The translations under genes were made by a program, and so were the position numbers. Positions 33,690-44,577 of a DNA stretch of 64,000 nt are shown here, piece after piece. Every line of letters starts with the position of its first letter. The first letter of the stretch is position 1. Origin of the DNA: Diabrotica undecimpunctata. Its lineage: Eukaryota; Arthropoda; Insecta; Coleoptera; Chrysomelidae. The stretch spans positions 85,071,389 through 85,135,388 of the forward strand of contig NC_092808.1 in the NCBI RefSeq assembly GCF_040954645.1, written 5' to 3'. Under the pieces are notes generated by a model. That model saw only the letters and a program-made list of their open reading frames with translations, was not told the DNA's origin and made no database searches.

Positions 33690-34790
33690 CGCACAGAATG
33701 AATGTTCATAACCAAAGGTCCTTATTTCTTTTTTAAACAATTAAAATAACCAATATTTCCAATTTCTTATGGGACAAATACACACAAATTGGAAAAGTTT
33801 TTAAAATGTTTTTAAACTCCTCGCCCATTGTTACGTCAGAGCTTAAGTAGTCGATTTTAAACTGGTCAGAAAAATATGACCACGGATTTGTGGACAGAAA
33901 AATACACATAATGTAGTTGTTTTGCCTCTATTTGCTTACGTTTTCGATGATAATATTGTTATGAGTCACAATGCTCTAATTAGGGCCCTGGAGTAACAGT
34001 AATTCTATTAAGTCGAATTAACCACTTTGTCAGCAAATGTCTCGAACTCCTTATCTGTATTTTCGGGTATGTATATACTGCTCGGTTCCTTTATCCTTTG
34101 AATATATTGTAATTAGAACAGTGTTTTAGTAAGTGATACGCATATTATTGTCGGCGATAAATAGGTATTAGTGTATTGATAATTATTAATGAGGTATTTG
34201 TTATTTAGTGAGTTTATTTTGTGTGCTAATCTTAATTTCTGAACCCACAGAAGAACGTAACCATATGTAACTTTTCTCGAAGCATAAAATTTAGATTTAG
34301 TTATGCACGACATTTTAAAAAGTAACAGTACACTTCCGAAACAAAGGTTTTTTTTTCAACATTTCTAGTTAACAAAAACTCTTCAAATCGTTAAAACATG
34401 GAATTATTTAAAAACATGGAGAAATATAAAGTATTTAAAATCATACTAATTGAAAAGGAAAAAATCAGAAGGGCGATTTAAACCTTGTCACACTGAGATC
34501 GTTAACGTATTGTTTAAATCTGTTTACAAAATGTACTGCAAATTTAAATTCAGATCTACGTTCTGCCTTAAACAGATACGTTAGAAAATCCATATTTGGT
34601 TAAGGAGTTGAAAATACAAATAAAAAATTCATTGAAAAAGCGATTTTCACCAACGATCTACATTATGTAGCTTTATTCTTGAAACTAAATTTTAAGGTAA
34701 GGAAACATTAATATATCTAAATTCTGAAATCAATTATTTATTCTCTTTTAATTAATCTAAAAATTAAAAAAGGCAGCTAACTTTATTATC
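33690..34790. other. Intergenic, no gene recognised
   Basis: AT-rich; short ORFs only, none with a recognisable domain. Confidence 0.4.
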
Positions 34791-34915
34791 GGTGAGGTAG
34801 GTACTTGACGGTCAAGTCCTGACCTGTGTCACTTGCTGTGTAGTGCGTATGATTCAGGAATAGGACGGTGAAGATTATTTTTGAAATGCGAAATTCATCT
34901 GCATTAGCGTTCACG

Positions 34916-34938
34916 GTTGCCATGGCAACGTGACGTCA
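34916..34938. promoter_or_regulatory. Perfect RFX X-box palindrome next to a full CRE
   Basis: GTTGCCATGGCAAC (34916-34929) is a perfect 14-bp inverted repeat matching the RFX-factor X-box consensus GTNRCC(N0-3)RGYAAC. It is followed after one base by TGACGTCA (34931-34938), the full palindromic CREB/ATF site. Both sites lie in a GC-richer island (34790-34990). X-boxes mark promoters of ciliary genes in animals. Here the nearest ORF downstream begins 323 bases later at 35261. Inference: a real promoter, or the promoter of an old mobile element. Confidence 0.5.
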
Positions 34939-35260
34939 GCTTGTCCCTAGTGATAGTTGAGAAAAATAGCAAGTGCAGTGCCGTTGAAAAATATCTTATT
35001 CGTCTTCACGCACTGCCCACTAGTTGCATGGATACCTATTTAGTATTTGCAGCGACAATATTTTGAAATTTAGTCTATTATATAGATATTTTTTATATAG
35101 TATAGTGTATAGTATAGTATTTATAAGTTTAGTTTAGTCACAGTATTAAGTTTATTTGTTTAGTGCACTTTATTAATACATTTCTCTGTGGTTTGTTTCG
35201 GATTTCGGATATAAAGTGTTCTCGTGGATTTCGTTTGGACAAAAATAATTTTAGACAGAC

Positions 35261-35473
35261 ATGAATCCCATTAATGACTTGGTGTGTAATATATTAGAGA
35301 CTCCGTTTAGCAGGCGAGGTGTTTTAATCGCCAAAAAACCCCCAATGAAATGTCAAGGTTCAGAACTAAAATACCCCAAGCAAGTAGAACATATCGTATC
35401 TAGTATAGGTGCCCTAAAAAACTGTTTTCAAGTTATTAGGGCCCTAAACTCTATTTTTTTAACGAATTTTTAA
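35261..35473 (+). CDS. Hypothetical 70-residue ORF or first coding exon
   Basis: ATG at 35261 after a TATA-like, A-rich 5' region (GATATAAAGTG at ~35209). The peptide MNPINDLVCNILETPFSRRG... is mixed in composition and not a simple repeat. It includes a Lys/Pro-rich stretch and SIGALKNCFQ. The last ~12 residues are read in AT-rich DNA and may be intron, since a plausible splice donor context lies near 35430. I do not recognise a family; some insect hAT/zinc-finger transposon proteins begin in a similar way, which is only an impression. It is the only ORF near the X-box/CRE block. Confidence 0.3.
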   Translation: MNPINDLVCNILETPFSRRGVLIAKKPPMKCQGSELKYPKQVEHIVSSIGALKNCFQVIRALNSIFLTNF

Positions 35474-35857
35474 TGAGATTTGGACGCGACTTAGGTACCA
35501 AAACTCCTTTTGGCTCCGGCAAGCTTTCCTCATCTTCACCACTTTTTTAGGCCACGAGCCGCCGCTGGTTTTCCGTTGTTTTTGATATTTATTATATTTT
35601 AAAAATATCTTCATATTATGAAAATCTCTCAAATTGATCTTTGTGGAGGCACTTATTATTTCCATTCTTAATGCTGGTATCTAAATTTCCTATTACGTGG
35701 TCGTGATCACATATACTTCCAGATATATTTTTATTCCTTTTCTTCCATTTTTACATCTAGATTTCCCCAGAGTATAATCAAACGAAAACATCATGATTTC
35801 AAATATATGGTTTAAACTACTAAAGAGACGTCTATAAAAATGACAATCTCGACATAA
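35474..35857. other. Intergenic flank ending in the LTR-element target site
   Basis: No gene seen. The last four bases (ATAA, 35854-35857) are the target duplication of the following LTR element. Confidence 0.5.
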
Positions 35858-36916
35858 TGTAACAGTCGTTACTTTTATTACAATTTGTATTTAAAAAATA
35901 AACAATTTATATTAAAAATAATTTCAGAGACGTAGTATGGGTTGCCTAACTTTAAGTGTTCATTTGCCCATTAAGTGTGTATTGTTAATAATTTAAGTTG
36001 TCACTCTGATCTAATTTGGTACCATTGCGAACCAAAAAGATGACAGGAGATGAGGGGAAGTGGAAAAATGGCTCTTCTTGGTTAATTAACTGTGAATTAA
36101 AATTCACTTTTGATCGGGAGTTTGAAGTGGTACAAGTGGCAGTTAGCGAAAGAAAATCCAATTAATGCATAGAATTTCCTTCACTTCAAGAAGTTAAATA
36201 TGCTAAGTATAACCGTAATCAATTTAATTGACGGTGTTTTCGGAAACTCAGGAAGTTGAAGTGAGATTTCTAGCACGGAATTAAGTAGCTATCTGGTAAA
36301 TAATAATTTTTTATATTATAAACATTAGAGTATTTTATCTATATCCTATTATTCAGATTCATTATTTCATATTTTAATATAGTATTTTGTCCAAGGCCAT
36401 TATATTTTTACTCTATGTGAAGCAAGGTCACGCTACATCCGATTGGATGGGTTTTTTTTTATCTACCATAATTATCTTTTTGCTCCGGTTTCTTATGCTG
36501 AAAGAAACTTTCCTCACTTTTTCTTTGATTTCTTTTTATCAATATTGAGATTAGAAGTAACGGGGAATTGTTTTCAGCCACCTACCATGGAATTATAAAT
36601 TTCCCTCAGAACATCCGAGGGAGAGTACCACTTCAACTCTAATAAGAATCAGGGTCATTTGGGACAAGCCAGGGAGTATTGTCTACTCCACCCTCATTTT
36701 TTCTCCAGCCTGCACCTAGAGGTAGGGCAGGACAGTCATCATCGGAACTGAGCCAATTAGCACCAGCTCCGTGCTAATTTCGGACCTCAAGGAGGACTTC
36801 GCTGGGACACCGAAACCATTCGGGAGTATCCTTCCAGACAGCTGTAGGAGGACAGTTGGTTTTTGATTCAGAACTATAATATATATATCTTGTTTCACCA
36901 GTTCTAGTTTTTTTAT

Positions 36917-37005
<89 letters not shown>

Positions 37006-38016
37006 TAATATAACTCCCCTTGGTGTAAGGTATCGGTAAGTTTGAGCTCAAATTCTACCCAGAGATTATCTTCCATTGTTTTTTGTATTAACCATTTATT
37101 TCTTTATTAACTTTAATTATTTCATTATTAACTTTAATTATTTCATTATTTGTCTACTTAACTAATTTTTTATATTTCATCTTGCGTTATTAACTCCGGT
37201 TATTATCCCTTCAGGATAATATACCGTTTCAATTGTTTAATTTGGCTTGTTCCCATTTATATATATTATTTTGTTTGTATGTGAATTTAGAGTTGTTTAA
37301 CAATATTGTTGGTCATATTGTAGGTAAGTTTGATATATTTACTTGGCTATACGTTCTTCCAACGTTAGCATTATTTTGTTTAAGGTTGTTTTTAACCTAG
37401 ATGTAGATTGTACACTCTATATCAGAGTTATTCTGTCTAGTTTTCAACTTTTTACTATAGTTGTTTTCAACATTTTTTTAAAATATTATATTGTGAAATT
37501 TTCATATACTTTTTGGTAACTTAGAGATTGTCAAAATCTAAGAAGTTATATTTAATAAACTTGAATTTGTTTTGCATATAATTTTTTTTATTAATATTTC
37601 CTTACCTTTTTACATTTACAGCATTTTTGTTTATTACATCAACTTTAATTAATATTAGCAGTATACGATACCTGGAAGAGTGACCGTTACTCTTTTTAGA
37701 GTAGTATCCCTCTTCTGGCGCCCTCAATTTGTTTTCTTTGTTAATTTTCATTATATCTATTCATTTTTCTTATCTTCTTTTCTATCTATCATACATATTT
37801 TCCTAATTTACTGTCTTTAAAAGGCATGCAAATTGGCCGTATCCATCCTTGAGTTTCTAGTGGTCATTCTCTTGCCTACATTGCTAGCCTAGCCACATTC
37901 CGTTCAATATTTTTTTTTTCATACTTCTTTACTTAATTGTTATCTATTTTATCCCATATATATAGACCACTCTTCTTATACCTCTCTCCTCCTACACACC
38001 TCAGTATTTTGCTACA
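35858..38016 (+). repeat. 5' LTR, 2159 bp
   Basis: TGTAAC...CTACA. Contains a (TA)n tract at 36919-37001, a repeated TTAACTTTAATTATTTCATTA (~37107-37150) and, at ~37825-37900, the block also found diverged at 18.2 kb. TATA-like motifs are too frequent to assign a start site. Confidence 0.93.
36919..37001. repeat. (TA)n microsatellite in the 5' LTR
   Basis: About 82 bases of TA; the 3' LTR has only about 38 at the same place (44535-44572), which accounts for most of the LTR length difference. Confidence 0.95.
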
Positions 38017-38670
38017 TCGGCGTCCCAACGCGGTGCCTTTTCCAAGTTTTTGGTTTTAAGACAGTAGCTTTTAGCTGATCTTTTTTTTTCTTACTTGAGT
38101 TTTTGTATTTTTGCTTTTTTTTTTTTTTTCTACTCATATTATTGCTGATTTATTCTATCTTTAAATTTTTTATTAATACTAAACAGGTATACTTATGCTG
38201 CTGTTTTGATTTATTAGTTTTATTTATTAGATTTATTAGTTATTAATATTTTGAGACCTCAGTGATAGGTTATAGTAGTACAACTTACATTCTAGGTTGA
38301 ATTTTGTATTTTTATTGAGAACTTATATTTACTTACTTACCTACACATACTTATATCGTATATTATATAAACTTTTATTCCTACAGCCAACAGTACTATA
38401 CTTATAGGTACTATTAATTGTTGCATATATATTAATATTTGGTTTAGAATAGTTATAATTTACATATAACTAGAAATTATTTTGAGTATTTTAGTAAGAT
38501 AACTAAGGTATTTATTTGATTATATGTATGTGTGTATATATGTGTATATATGTGTGTATATATATATATTATTTTTGCTGGCTATTTTGATCTTGGTGGT
38601 GTGTTGCTAATAACTTGGCCACATTTTTTTTCACAAATCAGTCCCGAAATTAACTACTAATCATGAAACG
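38017..38670 (+). other. 5' internal non-coding region with primer-binding-like site
   Basis: Starts TCGGCGTCCCAACGCGG, resembling a tRNA primer site (TGGCGTCCCAACG-type) with one changed base. The rest is T-rich, includes a (GTATATAT)n patch at ~38528-38570 and has no gag ORF. Confidence 0.5.
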
Positions 38671-39111
38671 TTGAATCCGCCTGTTTTAAGTGATCACAGA
38701 TGGTCAACTACCAATTCTTCTTTACCCAGTAGCGTTAAACACAATTCTAATGATTACAGTAGTGAAATAGTTCCATTATCAGTATCAACTTTTAGGTTTG
38801 TTGATGATGATGATATGTCTATGGTTGTACCATATAATATTTATAACCAATCAAATACTTTAGATTTGCGATTCTTTGTTGGCGATAGAGTTTTAAAGAG
38901 AAACTTTGTAAAATCAAGTAAAGCTGACGCTATTTCGGCAAAATTTTGCCAGAAATACATTCCGTGTACGGTTGTAAGGGTAATATCTCCTTTGGTATAT
39001 GAATTAAGGGACAATTCGTCCAACAAACGAATTGGTCAATTTCATGTAAAGGATTTACTGCCTGATAACACCATCGACGAGGTTAGTTCTTCATCCTCAG
39101 AAGAAGACTAA
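38671..39111 (+). CDS. Residual integrase C-terminal domain of a Ty3/gypsy-type Pol
   Basis: A 146-residue open frame with no ATG of its own at the start (the frame is open upstream through FTNQSVPKLTTNHETL). Ser/Asn-rich for ~65 residues, then FFVGDRVLKRNFVKSSKADA, FCQKYIPCTVVRVISPLVYEL and RIGQFHVKDLLP, ending in an acidic Ser/Glu tail SSSSSEED. The GDxVxxR...Y.GP..V......VY.L......G..H...L pattern is the SH3-like integrase C-terminal domain. Catalytic core absent. Inference: a remnant kept open in a young insertion, either by chance or because it is recent. Confidence 0.75.
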   Translation: MNPPVLSDHRWSTTNSSLPSSVKHNSNDYSSEIVPLSVSTFRFVDDDDMSMVVPYNIYNQSNTLDLRFFVGDRVLKRNFVKSSKADAISAKFCQKYIPCTVVRVISPLVYELRDNSSNKRIGQFHVKDLLPDNTIDEVSSSSSEED

Positions 39112-40287
39112 CTTAACACTTTCGTTTAAGCTAATCTCTTTCTCTGTTTGTCTTTAGCTTATTTTGATTATATTTTGCATTTTAGTCTAAGACTTTCTTA
39201 ATCACTAGATAACGTAAGTACACCGCTATTTTTTGTATCTTTTGGCATTGGTTAATGACTTCTATAACTTATTAGATAATTAGTAGGTATGACTTATCCA
39301 TTTTTTTTTGTATTATAAATGATGCACTTTATAATGAATTAATATTCTTAAGTACTAATCTTCCCAGGAGAATTACTCCTTTTAACCTCATATGATACGA
39401 GGGTTGTTTAGTATATATTTACATATTTAGATTTATACTTATAGTTAATCCTATTACTGATAAGGAACTATGGAACTATGTTGTTACACTACTGGATCAT
39501 ATATTGTGGGTTATATCTTTGATATTTGATTCCTTAGTATTTGTTTTGATATATTTGTTCAATATTTGCCAATTTGGAAAGATGTTGTGATTTTTTTTTA
39601 TCTTTGGTCTGCTTTATTCTCACTTGTCACGAAAATCTTAAATACTCTACAATAATTTATGTCCTGATTCCATATACAGGATGGTTCTGGAATTAGTTTG
39701 GAATTTTGAAGTAGGTAAGGATGACCGGCGCGGCGTCCTTCTTATTTCTTCTTATTTATTCTTCTGAATTTTCTGTCAATGAATCTGTCAATACTCAGCT
39801 TTAGTGAATACGTGGGTTCGAGATTGTTGCTCAGCAACTGATCACTGCTGCTCAATTAGGTTCGTACTATGTGTTTATTGCAGAGTAGGCAGATGTTTAT
39901 GCCTCATAATATTTCTGGTCAGGAAATGCTCGCGACATGTCCTAACCATTCTTGTGTGATTGTCCAAATATTCCAGTTACCTTTTCACAACTTGATAGGG
40001 AAGTTTAATTAGTTCATATTAGTTATCTTACTTCAGGTTATGTTTTTTTCTTTAACTATCCCTACACATGTCAAGTTAGTCATTTTCATTATTTAAGAGT
40101 TTAGACAAATGAGTTGTCCTCTTAGTGTAATCCCACTTCTTTCCTTAGGCATAAATTGCTGTTTAGATGTAGGACTATTCCCGGATAATTCCATGCTGCG
40201 AGAACTTGTTATAAATCTACAGTTTTGTTCAAAATTGATTGCTTGTTCTTGATATATTTTTTTTTCTATCGTTAGTAATGGTATTAT
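39112..40287 (+). other. Internal non-coding region of the LTR element
   Basis: T-rich, no ORF with a domain. The last 14 bases (40274-40287) are the left target duplication of the RTE insertion. Confidence 0.55.
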
Positions 40288-42170
40288 GGAATGGTATTAT
40301 TTGGTGGAACGAAGAAGTAGGAAAATTAATTAAAGACAAAAAAAAAGCTTATCAAACATGGCTATCCACGAAAGACTCAGAAGACCGCAGAATTTACAGC
40401 AGACTCAACAGGGAAGCAAAGAAGGAAGTCACTAAAAGAAAAAACGAAATGTGGGAAGAGAAATGCGAAGAGATGGACCGATGCTTAGGAGGAACCAAAG
40501 TGACACAAGCTTGGAAATTCATAAAAAGTATTAGAAAAGAAAGAAAAGATGAGGGAAATATAAACCTGATTCAAAATAAAAAGTGGGAAAAATATTACGA
40601 AACGCTATTAACAGAAAGTAGGCACGAATTTATGGAAAGACCTGACCATATCTCAATGACAGAAAACTCAGAGGTGCATAAGATAAACAAAGAAGAACTG
40701 AAAAAAGAATTGAAACAAATGAAAAATGGAAAAACACCCGGGCCTGGAGACATTCCCATCGAGTTGGTGAAACATGGACCGGATGCTCTTTTGGAAAGCT
40801 TAGTGAATATTTTTAATAAATGCTTAATTGAAGGCCAAACGATTCCAGACGATTGGAATTTGGCCCACATTAGCCCCATTTATAAAAAGGGAGACAGAAA
40901 AGAATGCGGAAATTATAGAGGCATTAGCGTAACTAGCTCGCTGGGAAGGTTATATGGTCGTATATTGAAAAGAAGAATAGAAGAGGAGTATAAAGAAATT
41001 GAAGAACAAAGCGGCTTCAGAGCAGGAAGATCGTGCGTGGACAACACATTTACCCTTCAACAAGTAATTGAAAAACGAACAGCTCGAAACCTCCCTACGC
41101 ATCTGGTATTTATAGATCTGGAGAAGGCTTATGATACAGTTCCTTTAAAACTTTTATTTAGTGTCTTGACGAAAACGGACCTTAGTAAAACATATCTAAA
41201 AGCAATACTGAACATCTATAAATGTCCTCAAAGCACTGTAAAAACAGGAAATACTTTCTCAAGGGTATTTACAGTAACGAAAGGCTTGAGACAAGGATGT
41301 TGTCTTTCCCCCACCCTATTCAAAATATATATCCAAGAAGCACTGCACCAGTGGAGACAAAAATGTGCGGGAATGGGGTTGAAGCTTAACAACCATTATC
41401 TGACAACGCTGTTCTTTGCAGATGATCAAGTACTAATTGCAAGCTGTGAAGAAGATGCAGATTATATGCTTAGAAAGCTCAAAGATGAATACGAAAAATG
41501 GGGGATGAGTATGAATATGTCTAAAACAGAATATATGCGAATAGGCAGTGAAGACGAAGACCCGGATTTGGAAATTAGACAAATGAAAAGGTGCTACGAA
41601 TACAAATATTTGGGAAGTATTATCTGCAGTAAAGGAACAACGGAACGAGATATGGACTATAGAGTGCAACAAGGCAGGAAAAGTGTTCAAATTCTGAATT
41701 CGATACTTTGGTCCAACAAAGCTACTATGAAAACTAAAATGACTATCTACAAAGTCATTGTAGAGCCAATTCTTACATATGGAGCAGAATGTTGGCAAAT
41801 GACAGCAAAAGGAAAGAAAAAAGTTGACACGGTTGAAATGGACTACCTAAGAAGAGCTTGCCGTATATCAAGAGTAGAACGTATACCTAATTCTGAAATT
41901 AGAAGAAAAACAGATAGAGTACATACAACTTCTGAAAGAATAGAAACTAGACAGTTAATATGGTATGGACACGTACAGAGGATGGACGACAACAGATGGC
42001 CAAAAAGAGCTATGGAATACAATCCAAGTAATAGAAGGGAACGAGGAAGACCAGCCAAGTCTTGGATACAAGGTGTTATGGAAACCATGAAAGACAGAGC
42101 CATTGATGAAGACACCTGGAGAGATAGAAAAAGATGGCGATCGAAATGCGGGAAGCGGCAGAAGCTGTAG
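40288..42170 (+). CDS. RTE-clade reverse transcriptase ORF2, open but lacking endonuclease
   Basis: The frame is open from host sequence at 40239 through 42170; element-coded residues begin around IIWWNEEVGKLIKDKKKAY. Seen in order: basic linker; MKNGKTPGPGDIPIELVKHG; WNLAHISPIYKKGDRKECGNYRGI; EEQSGFRAGRSCVDN; motif A VFIDLEKAYDTVP; motif B KGLRQGCCLSP; motif C LFFADDQVLIA with both Asp; YKYLGSII; ILTYGAECWQM; and the C-terminal GHVQRMDDNRWPKRAMEY...RRERGRPAKSW. The family carries an AP endonuclease before the linker, which is missing. A young, unmutated RT body; it could not start retrotransposition without a nuclease. Confidence 0.93.
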
Positions 42171-42197
42171 GATCCCCGCTTATATATATATATATAT
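40288..42197 (+). mobile_element. RTE-clade LINE inserted in the LTR element, 5'-truncated
   Basis: Bounded by a perfect 14-bp direct repeat AGTAATGGTATTAT (40274-40287 and 42198-42211). It ends in a short TA run (42180-42197) right after the ORF stop region, consistent with RTE-type microsatellite tails. The left junction repeats part of the target (AATGGTATTAT again at ~40290), which suggests microhomology at 5' joining. Confidence 0.93.
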
Positions 42198-42211
42198 AGT
42201 AATGGTATTAT

Positions 42212-43473
42212 AGGAAAAGTCCACCACTTATATTTTCTTAGGATTTCTATTGGAATTTTATCGGTGTCTGGTTATTCTCATACATCTGTTGTAGCCACAT
42301 GCTATAGTTAGCGAATACCAGCACACTCAAAATTTATTTAGCCTCTGAATTCCTTTCGTCCATTTTAGACTTTAGGTATTTATCTTTATCTTTGGTTTAG
42401 TTCAGTTACATATTACATTACTTAGTCTGAATAAGTGTGACAATGCTGCTTCACACTTTAGGAAATTTTGCTTTATTGTAATTACTTAGTTGGTATTGGC
42501 TCATATTACCGGATGAGGGTAAGAGCTAATTTAGTTATTAGCATTAGTGAGAATTGGTCCTCTCCTGATCGTTCTTCTTTGGATATGCTCTATTTATAAA
42601 TCTGGTGTCCATCGATAGTCCGATTTTGGATTCAGTGTCTGATTCCTCACTTATTTGGTTTATTTGGTTATGTAGGTTCGTATCACCAGATGTGGGTGTA
42701 CGTAGACCTCATTTAGTTTTGAGATTTAGTATTGGTGTGAATGGGTCCATAAATCTTCCTGGTCGTTCTTCATTGGATATGCTTTTATGAATCTGGTGTC
42801 CATTGATAGTCTGACTTTGGATTAAGCGTCCTATTTCACATTTATGTTGGTTATTACGTCTTTGATATACTTTGGTATGTTTACGATTTAGATTACTATT
42901 TGTGTTATTTGGTTTGGTGAGAATTGCTCCATAAATCTTCCTGATTGTTCTTCTCTGGATATATTACTATGAATCTGGTGTCCATTGTTAGTTCAATTTT
43001 GGATTAAGTGTTCAGTTCTTAACCTATTTAGTTTATGATTTCTTTGATCTTAGTTTAGTATATCTCCGGGTGAGATATTGGTTGAATTGGCTCATACATT
43101 TGCCTGGTTGTTCGTCCTTGGATATACTTAGTCTTATAGAGCTGATGTCCATGGATAGTTCAATTTTGGATTTAGTGCCCAATTCGACATTTATTTGTCA
43201 GCAAGAATTTAGTTGGTATATTTAGTTAATATTTGGCTTTTAAGCATATTGTCGATTGAGATTTTGATTCGACTTTCGAGTCATCTGAGTTTGTGGTGTC
43301 TGGCGCCATGACCATTCTTTTTTTTTTCCCGTGATCTTTAGTTCGTGGTTATTTTTTTTGTGTAAACTTGCAGATCAACGTGGAATGTTAGGCCAGTACA
43401 CTTAGTTATTGATACTTTAATTTTATGAAAAAAAATTTTGACTAAAATTTTTTTTTCCCGACTAGTAGGGGAA
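42212..43473 (+). repeat. 3' internal region with four tandem diverged repeats
   Basis: Units of about 165-190 bases, each with TCTTTGGATAT(G/A)CT..., (G/A)A(T/G)CTG(G/A)TGTCCAT and T(G/A)GATAGT(C/T)...TTTTGGATT. GGTGTCCAT-type anchors occur at ~42604, ~42793, ~42976 and ~43142. No coding potential. After them come a T-rich stretch and the purine tract before the 3' LTR. Inference: expanded 3' untranslated repeat, as in some non-autonomous LTR elements. Confidence 0.7.
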
Positions 43474-44532
43474 TGTAACAGTCGTTACTTTTATTACAAT
43501 TTGTATTTAAAAAATAAACAATTTATATTAAAAATAATTTCAGAGACGTAGTATGGGTTGCCTAACTTTAAGTGTTCATTTGCCCATTAAGTGTGTATTG
43601 TTAATAATTTAAGTTGTCACTCTGATCTAATTTGGTACCATTGCGAACCAAAAAGATGACAGGAGATGAGGGGAAGTGGAAAAATGGCTCTTCTTGGTTA
43701 ATTAACTGTGAATTAAAATTCACTTTTGATCGGGAGTTTGAAGTGGTACAAGTGGCAGTTAGCGAAAGAAAATCCAATTAATGCATAGAGTTTCCTTCAC
43801 TTCAAGAAGTTAAATATTCTAAGTATAACCGTAATCAATTTAATTGACGGTGTTTTCGGAAACTCAGGAAGTTGAAGTGAGATTTCTTGCACGGAATTAA
43901 GTAGCTATCTGGTAAATAATAATTTTTTATATTATAAACATTAGAGTATTTTATCTATATCCTATTATTCAGATTCATTATTTCATATTTTAATATAGTA
44001 TTTTGTCCAAGGCCATTATATTTTTACTCTATGTGAAGCAAGGTCACGCTACATCCGATTGGATGGGTTTTTTTTATCTACCATAATTATCTTTTTGCTC
44101 CGGTTTCTTATGCTGAAAGAAACTTTCCTCACTTTTTCTTTGATTTCTTTTTATCAATATTGAGATTAGAAGTAACGGGGAATTGTTTTCAGCCACCTAC
44201 CATGGAATTATAAATTTCCCTCAGAACATCCGAGGGAGAGTACCACTTCAACTCTAATAAGAATCAGGGTCATTTGGGACAAGCCAGGGAGTATTGTCTA
44301 CTCCACCCTCATTTTTTCTCCAGCCTGCACCTAGAGGTAGGGCAGGACAGTCATCATCGGAACTGAGCCAATTAGCACCAGCTCCGTGCTAATTTCGGAC
44401 CTCAAGGAGGACTTCGCTGGGACACCGAAACCATTCGGGAGTATCCTTCCAGACAGCTGTAGGAGGACAGTTGGTTTTTGATTCAGAACTATATATATAT
44501 ATATCTTGTTTCACCAGTTCTAGTTTTTTTAT

Positions 44533-44577
<45 letters not shown>

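Noticed and set aside
36919..37001. CRISPR-like array or satellite
   Set aside because: Simple dinucleotide repeat with no spacers; no CRISPR expected in animal nuclear DNA.
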